From assembly GCA_964017185.1 (NCBI GenBank), contig OZ024884.1, positions 19,562,048 to 19,626,047 of the forward strand: a DNA stretch of 64,000 nt, given 5' to 3'. The notes beneath the pieces were generated by a model, which saw nothing but the letters and a program-made list of their open reading frames with translations, was not told where the DNA came from and searched no databases. Positions 12,030 through 23,890 of this stretch are shown here, piece by piece (the stretch's first letter is position 1; each line of letters starts with the position of its first letter). The stretch is from Rugalucina vietnamica. Its lineage: Eukaryota; Mollusca; Bivalvia; Lucinida; Lucinidae. A program made the position numbers and the translations under genes.

Positions 12030-12476
12030 TCAAGGGCAAGGATTGCTCACCTGAGAGTCAACAAGTATAGTCACTTTTTTTTTTTTTTTTTTTTTTTTAC
12101 GATATATGGGTATAACGGCCATCTTGATCATGTTTCAGGTCTATAGCTGCAATAGTTTTCATAGGATCATTGGTCCTGTAAACACTTACCTGAGACCTAG
12201 TTGTCACTTTTTCCCATGTAAAAGCCTATGTTTCCAAAATGGACCTTAACCTAAATTAATCACACATTCATCTACTCCATTAGTTTTTTGCATCTACCAC
12301 TTTTCAGGTCTCAGGATGCAATAGTTTTCAAAATTCCAAAGTTTTCACTTTTTCCCATGTAAAAGCCACTGTTTCCAAAATTGACCTTGCCGTAAAATAG
12401 GTCAAGGTCATCCTAGGGTCATCATTTGATCAAACTATGATGGGCTGGAGTCCCAAATGCTTTATTAGAGGAGACG
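12030..12476 (+). mobile_element. Pearl/Helitron-type element, left part
   Basis: Starts with AGCTCAAGGGCAAGGATTGC and TCACCTGAG, the conserved left end seen again near 27358. It contains two degenerate copies of a unit with TCACTTTTTCCCATGTAAAAGCC (near 12206 and 12347). It stops where element 1 begins and resumes at 17592. Confidence 0.55.
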
Positions 12477-13984
12477 GTGGGTAGGGAAATTTTTCGTTTC
12501 GCACAGCACCCTCCACATACTAGGTTTGATACTATGGGTGGCTTCTTCGATCAATATAAAGAGCTTCTAGGCACGTTGTCGCCCTGTGATATGGTGAATT
12601 TGTCCTCCAGAAGCCGTTACGTATGTTACCCATTCAAACCAGAAATGTTCTCTAAGTTTGTAAAATACACTATGAATCTCTAATCTAAATTCCAAACCTA
12701 AATGTATCAATATCATCTGATGAAAGAATGTTACGGGCACATATATTGATATATTTAATCATTTTCATGCATCGATGGTGTTACGTATGTTTAATTCTCA
12801 AAACAGTATGTGTAAATGTTAATTACAGAACAGTAAGCTATTTTAATATATTTCTATTTGCGAATTTCACTTTTAATACACTACCGGTGGCTTCATTGAT
12901 CAATATAAAGATTTTCTATGCACGTAGTCGCCCAAAGGTATGGTGCATTCGCCCTCCAGAAGCCGTTACGCACGTCGTATGTTACCCATTCAAAACAGAA
13001 ATATACTCTAAGTTTGAAAAATGCACTATGAATCTCTAAAATGAATTCCAATCCTAAATATATTAATGTCATCTGATGAAAGAATGTTACTGGCACATGT
13101 GTTGATACTTTTAATCACACATATGCATCGATGATGTTACGTATGTTACATTTTCAAAACAGACTGTTCAGAGTTTAATTACAGAACAGTAAGCTGAAAA
13201 AACTAATCATCCTGATCATCATGTCATTCCGTAGTCGAAAGTTATTGCATATAGTCCACAGTAACTCACTTCAGATTATGTAAGAATAAAGTGTTCAAAG
13301 TCAACTATGAACAGACAAGTTTGAAGAAAAGAAGAAAAATATACAATATATCAATAACATATATGCCTTCTTTAAGTTGATTGCTAACTGCTTTGCCAAA
13401 ATTATGTACTTTTGATTGGAAAATATGGTAACGTATGTAACACATAATTATTAAATATCAAAAATCAGTTTGAATGATTTTAATGCAGATAAAATGCTCA
13501 TCGCTGTATGAAATTATGATTTCGCACTAATTTAGAAATCATATAAGATATAGCAAATATTCAAGAGTGTAATCCGGTTGTCAGTGAACTTAAAGCGCGC
13601 ACACCCAAACCACAAAATCCCAAAGCATGTTTTACGCCATTGTTAGTATCCAGTGTTATGTAATGACATTATCAACACCGTCGGTCACTATTTCTTAAGT
13701 TACCTTTCACAAAGCTTGCCAATATTAGTAAGCAAATATCAATGCGGGTGACGGGCGATAAAATGGTAACGTATGTAACACATTTTCACTTAAAATTTTA
13801 CGTGTTAAAACCTAAGTAAAACAAATAGTAATAAGATATAATAATCGTCACCTTAAGATTGTTTTCAAATTTCCGGATAATGAAATGACTCGCCGGCCAT
13901 ACAAAAGCACAACTCTGCGCAAGACAGTTCAATTTGTCTGGGTTCGGGGCACATGTGAGACAAGCCAAGTTCTGCTTGCGCGTG

Positions 13985-14100
13985 TGCAAGGCGGGTTTTT
14001 TTTCTCGGAGTTCTCCCGTTTTCGCCCCACCTACCGGTTGGCCTGTCTCATATGAGCTGACATAATATTGAAAGGGACGTTAAACGGAACAAAATTTGTT
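13985..14100. repeat. SINE-like tail inside element 1
   Basis: Contains GAAAGGGACGTTAAACGGAA preceded by GCCTGTCTCATATGAGCTGA, a form I associate with mollusc SINE tails (GGGACGTTAAAC). The head is not clearly defined. Confidence 0.35.
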
Positions 14101-14139
14101 CAGTCCTTGGTCATGAGCAATGCTTCAATATACAGAACT

Positions 14140-14990
14140 TAAGGTTACAGGAAGTGCACTTCTTGTGCACATGCTTTGAGAGATAAGTGCACTTTGGTAA
14201 GAGCGACATCTGAACATGATGTGCACATTGATTTGCACTCCTTGTGCACCTCGGTCTAAGATTGCGCTGTTTTATAGTGACATTTTAATATATACTAACT
14301 ATAATTTGAGAACAATCTTGAAATTCTTGAGTTTAAGTTACAATTATATTCAACATTTTAAGTGACTTATTTGACAGGAATCGCTAAATTTCGTTTTATC
14401 AAAATATATCTTTGCAATTGGTAAGAGATTTTAAAATACACTCCTATCTGAGAATGGATAATTTTGTAATCGTTTTCTTTGTTTTTAAACATTAAATCCC
14501 TGCCATCAGTACAGTCTTGGGTATTCTAGATTTATGACACGTTCTCGTATATTCTAGATTTTGACAGGTGACAGATTCAAGGGTATTCAGTCTATGACAG
14601 GTGTGAAGAATTGACACCTTAAAATTTTCTCAAAATACAAATTCAACTTTTCTGATACGTAACATAAATGGGGTTTTCTTCTCAAATGTAATAGTAATGA
14701 TCAAAACAAAGTCACTCACATGTACAAGTTGATTATTCACCTATTTTCAAAATTGACTAAATACAATCAGTATAATAGTCTTGTCTCTTCTCTTTTATAG
14801 TAAGACGTACATATATATTTTAACACATGTAAAAAGTGCACTTCGATAAAAGATTGGGAACAGAACTTCAAGTGCACTTCATTCTGAACTTGGGTTGCAC
14901 ATCGTAGCTCAGAAATCGCTCTGTTGTCGTGCACATCATGAGCACACGAAGTGCACAAGGGTGTGAAGTTAAGTTCTGTCTCCACTGTAA
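14140..14990. repeat. Pair of GTGCAC-rich blocks in inverted arrangement
   Basis: GTGCAC (or TTGCAC) palindromes cluster at 14154-14250 and 14836-14965, within AAGTGCACTT-like contexts. Outer parts are partly inverted (CAGAACTTAA near 14131; TTAAGTTCTG near 14970). Probably the two ends of a small TIR element of ~850 bp. Confidence 0.4.
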
Positions 14991-15039
14991 GTACCATTGA
15001 TGTTCAAGACATTGCCTGATGCGGTTGTTTTGTTTGATG

Positions 15040-15372
15040 TTGAGTTGATGCTTAACAGCTTAGTCAAGAGCTATTGTCATATTAAGACGTTGACTCCATT
15101 TTATGGGACTTTTGCCCGAAAATCGGATGCCATGACATCCAAACAATGCTTTAAATATATAACCACCCAAGTAAGCCACTACGGCTTATACGTATGGATG
15201 GTTTGATTTTAAAACACATTTTCCTGGTCAGACTCAGACCTGAGCGGTTAACCAGTAATAAGATGGTCAGTAAGTAGCGTATAAGCTATGCCTGGAGGCA
15301 AAAGAAGCCCATCTATTTGTTAAGGACCCGGTGAGCGGGGTCCATATTCCCACCCGACCAACCTTCTGAGGG
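15040..15372 (+). repeat. Dispersed repeat R1, copy a
   Basis: A ~340 bp sequence (GATGCTTAACAGC ... ACGTATGGATGGTTT ... GACCTGAGCGGTTAACCAGTA ... AAGCCCATCTATT). It recurs at 36680-37395 (same strand, interrupted) and 48290-48640 (opposite strand, in intron 1 of the TRIM gene). No coding content; probably a SINE or MITE family. Confidence 0.6.
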
Positions 15373-17591
15373 ATTCTGCTTAGGCTGATACGGTTGAGCG
15401 TTTCTGCTAAGGCTGAAAACATGTTTTTTGAAGTTTTCACGTTATAAATGTGTCATCAAACGACCATGCTTTGGTGGTACATTTTCATTTGTGTAGTGCT
15501 AATGGCAACAGAACAAGTGACGGACACTATTTACACTTGAACCAGATTGCCCAGCAGATGAACATAATCGGCAAATTGTTTTTCGTACACCTTCATTTGT
15601 GCTGTGGGGTGTGTTATCGTCTGTTTGCACAAGGTAGTTTGTGATTGATCACTTTTCTCAGCAACAGTCCAAGCTTTCGTTTTACCAATGCCATTGTGTG
15701 GAGTCTCACCTAAACTGCCTTATTGTGTAGTCATAACTTCTATTTTCTTGAAGATATGGAATGGTCGAGAGTCTCACTAGGACATTAAGGCTTGGTCGAA
15801 ACGACAGACTGCTAGTATCGTGTTTTTTCAGGATCTCCAGCGTGGAACCATAATGTATTGCAATCATTTGGCTAGAATAGACAGCAGCCTAAAACCAAGA
15901 CATCTGATTCACATGATTGTACCGTCAGAAGCATGAAAATTCGCGTATCTGTGTCTTCATTGTCTAAAGTGCAGTTACGTCATCCCTGGCAAGAAAGCAT
16001 TTTCGTTATCTGTAAAAACGCATACACGTTGTTTGCACATCCTGTTCTATGTTCGGATTTCACACCGAGGGCCCTCAAGAAATTCACATTTTGTGTTATT
16101 ACTGCTTTACATTGGATTTTGCCACTCCCGGGGAACTGGTGTCGCAGGGCTAGATAATGTTCTTCTTTCTCGTCCATCCGATCTGATGGATTTAGTCTAC
16201 ATATCAAACACTACGTCAAATCAATAGTTTCGAAAGGCGGACACAAGCTGTAAGGAATGCCACATATAGTATAAAATATAAAATAAATGGGTCCAGGAGT
16301 TTGAGGATAATATCCGCATCTAGTTGGATGCGACTGTCAGTGTGATATTTGCGAAGTCTTTATCTTCCTAAGTCATTAAGTTCGCACATGTGAAAGATTC
16401 ATCGTGGATCGTGGATCTTGTTCAAGGACACAACATGGCACCGAAGAGGTCGAACAACACAAACTCGCAATTAGGAGCGGACGCGTTAACGATGGGTCAC
16501 CAACTCATAATATGTACCTTACAGTGCCCTATATGAAAAAAGGTGTTACATACGTTACCATGAGCATACTGACAAGTCACCAGTGGGTCAACATATTCCA
16601 AACACCTTACTGTGTTCTATGCGAAAACCTTTGCAGATAATTATGTGAGACCACTTTCACGTGAGCCGCAGCACGCGAAACCTCCTCTTCCGATAATATT
16701 CCTTCTACACAGTCACAGAATTTATACGCTTGAAATTTCGGATTTAAGAAAAAGTTTAAATTATCTGTGCAGAGTAAAAAAGTGTGCTGAACAGCTGTGC
16801 AGTAACTGCATCTTTGTTTTCATATAGGAAGGATCTGGTTTTTGCATGAAGCGGCTCACTATGTATACATTTTAATCACCAAAATGAAATCTACCCATGT
16901 TTTAAAATCAAGGTGTTACATACGTTACCATGAGCATGCCTGCAAGTCACAGGCTGTGTATTTTAGCACACAAAACATGTATTTATCATAGGGTGTGTAA
17001 AATAGAACTAAATAACTTACACAAACGTATTAACAGTTATTCATTTTGATATTTTCGTTGAAACGCCTACTTTTCAAATGTTACAGCATACGGCGGTACC
17101 CTAAGGAAATGTTAAATTATTTAAATAAAATAAATTAAATATTTGATATAAATATATGATTTTGTGTAATAGCCAAGTTTAACTATTGGGTCAGTAAGAA
17201 AGGACATATCGTTTTTAGAATATGAAGAAAGAAATGCCAAAAACGAAAACGTATTTGAACCCAAACACCTATTTTCACGCCATAGATGTAGAAGTAACGT
17301 TTGTAACACCGTATAATGTCTAATTTAAACTTTTAAAGATCATAAAGCATGTCCGTTAAATTGTTCTAATACGTGATATAATTAGTGTTGTTGCATGATT
17401 AAAGTGGGTGGAGCATAGTAGGTTTCGCTATTTTGTTGGTACAAATATATTTTGAACATGTAACTTATGTAACGAGCTACAGAAATATTGTGCACCACTT
17501 GCCGGGGCGACAACGTGCCTAGATCTCATCTAGGATGACCAATGGACCAATAGCATACTGCAAACAAAGTATGTGGAGGGTGTTGTGCGAT

Positions 17592-19235
17592 TTCGTTAAA
17601 TACGGTAGATACAGAATCTAGCGTCTCGCCTATATACCAAGTTTCGTGAAAATCGGCCTACCGGTTCTGGAGAAGAAGATTTTTTGGTGTTTTTATCATA
17701 AATGGGCGTGGCGGCCATCTTGATCATGTGACCCGGATTTCCCGATCAAACTTTCGTTCCCCCTATCCATGGATGCACCACATAGAATTTCACTTTGATT
17801 TGCCAAGCATTTTCAAAGAAGAATATCTTTGAAAAGTGTGTATGGATTTCAGACCGGCAAATTAAAGGGCAGCTAACTCCGCAGTCCAGGGTCAAATCTG
17901 GCTCAAATTTGAACTCATCCAAGATGTTATGGTTATCCTTGTTACTTCTAAGAATGAAGAAGATCCGATCAAAATTGAAGGCGCTCGAGTGGCCACAATG
18001 CAAAATATTGATTTTTCAAACACAAAAGGGCAGCTAACTCTGCAGTCATAGGTCGGATCTGGCCGAAATTCGAACTCATCTGTGATATTGTAATTTTCCT
18101 TGTTACCTGCAAGAATGAAGAAGATCCACTGAAAAACAGAGAAGCCAGTGTGGCCACAACACAAAATATTGATTTTTCAAACACTCAAGGGCAAATAACT
18201 CCGCAGTCAGAGGTCGGATCTGGTTGAAATTCGAACTCATCCGAGATGTTATGGATGTCCTTGTTACTTCTAAGAATAAAGAAGAACCGAATAAAAATGA
18301 AGGCGCTAGCGTGGCCACAACACTAAATATTGATTTTTCAAGCACTCAAGGGCAGATAACTCCACGATCAGAGGTCGGATCTGGTCGAAATTCGAACTTA
18401 TCCGAGATGTTACAAATGTCCTTGTTACTTCAAAGAATAAAGAAGATCCGAATAAAACTGAAGGCGCTAGAGTGGCCACAACACTAAATTTTGATATTTC
18501 ACACAGTCAAGGGCAGATAATCCTGCAGTCAAGGGTTGGATCTGGCTGAAATTCAAACTCATCAGAGGTGTTATGGCTATCCTTGTTACTTCCAAGTATG
18601 TAGAAGATCCGATCAAAATTGAAGGCGCTAGAGGGGCCACAACACACACACAAAAAAAAAATTCAAACACTTAAGGGCAGCTAGCTCTACAGTCAGAGGT
18701 CGGATCTAGCTGAAATTCAAACCCATCCAAGATATTATAGTTGTCCTTGTTATCTGCAAGAATGAAGAAGATCAACTGAAAAATAATGGCGCTAGAGTGG
18801 CCAAAACATTTTCCCTTTATAAGTCTATGGGGATTTTTCCAGACGCTCAAGGGCAGCTAGCTCCGCAATCTGAGGTCAAACCTAGTCGAAATTCGAACTC
18901 ATGCGAAATGTTATGGTTGTCCTTGTTATTCCCAAGAATGAAGAAGATCCAATCAAAAATGAAGTTGCTAGAGTGGCCACAACATTTTTCCCATTATAAC
19001 TCAATAGGAGCTATATGTTGCCATGAAAACCAGAGTTCTGATCTGACCTAGCCCAAAACCTAATGCAACCTTTCCCCTTCCTCAATGACGCTTTAGATAA
19101 AATTTGATCACGATTGGCCTTGTTGTCTAAGAGATATTTAAGTCTGAAAATGTGGACGGACGGACGTACGGACGGACGGACGCCGGCTCGACTACTATAC
19201 TATAAGCTCACCTGTGAGCTCAGGTGAGCTAATAA
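17592..19235 (+). mobile_element. Pearl/Helitron-type element, right part
   Basis: Continues the element interrupted at 12476. It holds seven 161 bp tandem units (17867-18990), an (ACGG)n-like tract (19154-19186) and a terminal hairpin CTCACCTGTGAGCTCAGGTGAG (19207-19232). Tandem ~160 bp cores plus ACGG microsatellites are the described layout of bivalve pearl elements, which have been related to Helentron-type Helitrons. No Rep/helicase gene is present, so it is non-autonomous. Confidence 0.65.
17867..18990 (+). repeat. 161 bp tandem repeat, seven units
   Basis: The marker GGGCAGCTAACTC (or a variant) recurs at 17867, 18028, 18189, 18350, 18511, 18675 and 18851. The spacing is 161, 161, 161, 161, 164 and 176 bp. 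Units are degenerate, and the last two have small insertions. Confidence 0.85.
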
Positions 19236-19600
19236 AAACTTACCTTAAAATTGCATCCAGTGCACTTTTTATGACTTGAAATTCTTTCAATGACGTCATA
19301 AACTAGAATTATATCAAATCATTGACCAAATTCTAGGAATTATTGTAGAAAAAAATCTGATACCAGAATCAAACAAAACCAAATCCCATCGGGACCTATA
19401 GTAAAAATCAAACAAAACATTTTTATATCGGGACGAAGGAAGCACCCATTGCTAACGTCACAATCAATATTTTCGTCATGTCAGTGGAGCCGACATTTTG
19501 ATAATACGGAATATTTACAATTTTGGTACACTCCTTTGCATCATATTTTACTCCCTATCTATAGCTGGTTTCCGTTTTGGTATTTTCTAGGCTATCACAT
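19236..19600. other. Spacer between the pearl-like element and LIR2
   Basis: AT-rich. 19393-19440 is an inverted match to 5430-5475 near LIR1, so this may be an outlying part of the same repeat family. Confidence 0.35.
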
Positions 19601-22600
19601 AGTATGTAGTAGTTAAGACAGAAAATGAGAAAAGACGCTTTGTTATGAAGGTACAGGCATTTTGTGAGGAAAAGGGTTTGAGATCATTTCTAGGGGTATT
19701 CGGGTATGCTGAATCCAAAAACCAATGTTGGCAAGCTGAGAAATGGCGCCTTCACCATCTAATTTGCATATTTCCAAGATGGCCGCCAAAATTAAAGAAA
19801 AACATCAATTGCTGCAAATTAGTATATGTTTAGGATTCCAAACTGCTACAAAATAATATAAATAACATTTTATAATGATTAGAAGGTCTTCAACGAATAA
19901 AAAAAATCTCAAAAGTTAAAAGGCTAAGGTGGGGGTGCGGAGGGGGCAGAGGTGTGGGCTTTTCTACTGATACCTACAAAAGTGATCATAGTTCCACTGT
20001 AACAAGTCCTAGATCACTGCACCTGGTCTCACTGTAAAGCATAGAAATAGCCTTTTGATCATTTGGTAAGTAATGCAAATTATCGAATTTGCATATTCAT
20101 GAATTTTAATGAAAATATTAAAAACGGCTTTAAAATCCGTAAGTAAACAATTCTCAGGCAGAAAAAAAAACTATCATTATGACAACTTGTTATTGCACCA
20201 GTAATACCATATATGACAAATATATTAATGCCAATGGTCAATATGAAACTCATCTCATTAGCATATTCATGAATATTAATTGAAATGTCAAAACATAGGG
20301 GCGAAAACCAGGGAAAAACAATTGCCATTGAAAGGTTTTTGGTGCGTTATATGATCGTTTTTGCATTTTATGACAAATTTTCATGGCTGCCAGTTTGGTC
20401 AGATGGGCCAGTTAAATGCCATAAAAAGTTGTCTTCAACAATGAACACATTCGCATGATGTAAACATCGTATTGTTTCCACAACCACCCCTAGTGTGATT
20501 CTATAGAATTGGATGAACTTACAAAAATACCCATGTCCCACCAAAAGCATACTTTAGAATACTATGATTGGTCTGGTAGTATTGCATTGACATAGCAATT
20601 TAACCTTCATAACTAATATTGAAATCATTGAATTTACATATATTCATGAATATTAATAAAAGACATAATGGGAGAGAAATCGTGGAAAAAGATAGGGGGT
20701 ATACGTACAAAAACACCTGTACCCAGGCTGTTAATGAACCTAGGATGCCGAAAGAGATATCAAATGAATGCTGTGGCAATGTACTATAACTCTGAAATAT
20801 GATATAAGAATAATCGGATTTGTAATTTCATGTATATTAATGAAATCTTTAAAAACATGACAGAAAAAATGGAAAAAATAAAGGGGTAAATGTAAGAAAT
20901 GGCTTGTATCTTGGCAACCCAAAGCCCTAAAGTGCTGAATGATGATCAAATGGTTGTTAAGGCAATATTATGCCATCCTATATTACAATTTATAAGTCAT
21001 TTGATTTTTATTTTCATGAATATTAATAACATCTTCAGGAATTGGGGTAAAAATGCTGAAAGCATAAGGCGGTATACACGTTAAAACGTGCATATCATGC
21101 TTACCGATAGACATAGAGAGCTGAAATTGGTATCAAACAATTGCTTAAACATTGTTCTATAACCGTATGATCTGTTATTTGCTTTATCTGAAATATTTGT
21201 TGTATGAATGTTAATAAAATCTTTATAAATAAAAGAAAAATAATCAAAAAATGATGGGGGTTTACCAATAAAATTGCTTATATCTGGACTGCAAATAGAC
21301 TTAGAGAGTTCAAAGTGGCATCAAATTATTGCTAGTACACATACAATTTATTATTGTCATATGTTCAGATTTATAAAGCATACATGTATTTGTTAGCAAC
21401 CAAGATACAAGCGATTTTGTTTGAGCACAACCTTCAACTTTATGTATGTAATTTTTACAATTTTTCGAAGCATTCATGGCTTTTGATAAGCTATGGTTTA
21501 TCTATCAGACTACATGGTTTTAATCAGATGCTGTCTATCTATCAGACTACATTGTCCTAACATTCAATGGGTACCATTTTCATCCCTCTTAGCGTATTAG
21601 CGGTGGAGATATAAGCAACTTTGTTGGTATACAGCCTTTACTTTTCGTTGATATTTCTCTAATTTGAAAGATCTCATTAATATCCATACAACAAAAAATA
21701 TCTAGATGTCTTATATATCAAGATCATATGGTTATAGAACATTGTCATAGCAGTCATTTGATTTCAACTTCGACTCTTTAGGTCCTTTAGTAGCCAAGAT
21801 ACGCACATGTGTTTAAGTGTATACCTCATAATTTTTCTGCATTTTACCCCAATTCCTAAAAATTTTATTAATATTCATGAAAATGAAACTCAAATAACTT
21901 ATCTATTACAGTATAATATTGCCCTAGCAACCATTTGATTCCATTTTCAGCACATTGGGGCTTTTGGTGGCTAAGATACAAGTGTATTTAAAGGTGTATC
22001 TGTTTAATCTTTTTTCTTTTTTTTTTCTCTCAATTGCATAAGTTTTCATTGATATATGAAATTGAAAATCATTTTTTCTTATATCACTCTTCAAAGAGAT
22101 ATACGATACCTTATCATTTATTTGATACCATTTTCAACGTCCTATGTTTATTTACAGCCCAGGTACAAGTGATTTTGTATGTACACCCCACATTTTTTCC
22201 ATGATTTTCCTTCCACTTCTTACGATTTTCATTAATATTCATGAATATGCAAATTCAATGATTTGAATATTAGGATTACCATTAAATCGTTATGTCCAAG
22301 CACTACTATCAGGTCAATCATAGTATTCTAGAGCATGCTATTGGTAGGATATGGGTATTTTTGTAAGTGCACCCCATTCTACAGAATCACACAATGGATG
22401 GGCGTGGAAACAATATTTTTACATCATGCAAATATGTTAATTGTTGAGGACAATATTTTAAGGCATTTAAGTGGTCCCTCTGACCAAACTGGCAGCCATG
22501 AAAATTTGTTCTAAAATGCAAGAAAGATCTTATAACCCACCAAAACCTTTAATGGCAATAGTTTTCCCCTGGTTTTCAGTTGGCCCCAGTTTTCAACATT

Positions 22601-23300
22601 ATAATTAATATTCATGAATATGCAAATGGGATAGAATTTTCAAATAGGTCCATGACATCAATATATTTGTCACATGATATATTACTTGTGCAATACCAGT
22701 GTCATAATGATGGTTTGGGCCTGAAAATTGTTTTATTTATGGATTTTAAACCATTTTTAATGTTTTCATTACAATTCATGAATATGCAAATTAGATAAAT
22801 TGCATTACTTACCACAGGAGAAAAGGGATATGTCTAAGCTTAACAACGAGACCAGACTCAGCGGCATAGGACGTGCAACAGTGGCGACATGATCAATTTT
22901 GTAGCTACACCCCTCCTCAAGAAACACATTAATAGTTGCCATGGAAACCATGCATTATTTTCATAGTGTTATTGAGTTTATCTATGCGGGCTAAAATTCT
23001 TTGCATTTAAATTTATGTAATTTAGTCAAGCAATCATCTAACAATATATTTTAAGTGATTTTAGGCTCAGATCATGACAAACAAATGAAACGTTTCATCA
23101 ATATAACAGATTCTAGATATTTTGGCGGCCATTTTGAAAATATGCAAATTAGGACATGAAGACGTCATTTCTCAACATGCCAACATTGGTTTTTGGATTC
23201 AGCACACCAAATTACCTCTAGTTCAAGTGTCAAACCCTTTTCCTCACAAAATGCCTGTACTTGTTAACTTTTCTCAATTCCTGTCTTAACTATAGTGACT
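19600..23300. repeat. Long inverted repeat LIR2 (~3.7 kb, centre near 21453)
   Basis: The arms of ~1.8 kb are inverted copies. Outer block: AGGCATTTTGTGAGGAAAAG (19667) against CTTTTCCTCACAAAATGCCT (near 23237). Next: AAAACCAATGTTGGCA against TGCCAACATTGGTTTT. The inner blocks continue to the centre. Within each arm, ~185 bp units repeat (near 20701, 20885, 21070 and 21257 on the left), each carrying CATGAATATTAATAA. This is the same family as LIR1. No ORF of interest. Confidence 0.7.
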
Positions 23301-23890
23301 CCAACTGTTTTTTTTTTTTTTTCAAAGTCAACTTTTCTGCTCAGCTGTTGCTAAAATGGTGTCTCCAGTCCTCTAGAAATATAGAATAACATCAGTTTTC
23401 CACAGAGGAGTTCATTTAAATGAGAAACTATTGCCTTGACAACAGCCACACACACTAAAACCTTCACTATTGTTGACAATGACTGATAGTCTCAAACCCA
23501 AAACAAAACCTTGCAATTTATTTTTACTTTTATTGTTCTATTGCAAAACATTGCATGGAATAGTTTGTTAAGTATTCAGACAGCTAAATTAAATGCTAGA
23601 AAATTGCTCAATTTGAAAAATAATAAAAAAATAAATCAAAAGTTCAAATAGTCTCAGAGCATGGGTCAAGCAGTGACCTGTAAGTGACTTCACAGGCTCC
23701 CAGCTATGTAATGGACATGGCCACTGAGCAAGGTACCAAACCCAATATGGCCACTGAGCAAGGTGTTAAAATGAAGTAAACAAAATTTATTTTGGCTTGC
23801 GCCTCATTGTGCTGCTATGTATTCATTTCAAACTGGTCACAAATTGTTTCTAACATGCACAGCTTCGTTCTATCACATACGCACAAATGC
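23301..23890. other. Intergenic, AT-rich
   Basis: No gene seen. TATGGCCACTGAGCAAGGT-like sequence occurs twice (near 23717 and 23742). The oligo-T at 23310 lies at the edge of LIR2. Confidence 0.4.

Larger units (their letters stand above)
12490..17592. mobile_element. Element 1: 5.1 kb TIR element without a transposase ORF
   Basis: The ends are ~150 bp imperfect inverted repeats. Both contain CGCACA-(G/A)CACCCTCCACATACT and, further in, TCTAGGCACGTTGTCGCCC (left at 12566-12585; right as its complement near 17502-17521). Inside each end lies an array of the motif GTTAC(A/G)TACGTTACC or its near-palindromic variants. On the left these are at 12616, 12780, 12965, 13136, 13427 and 13765; on the right at 16543, 16913, 17294 and 17460. 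Motif orientation is mirrored between the halves. The left end carries a ~349 bp tandem duplication (12537-12885 / 12886-13197). A candidate degenerate target duplication is ACGGTGGGTA (12472-12481) against ACGGTAGATA. No long ORF; non-autonomous or decayed. Confidence 0.6.
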
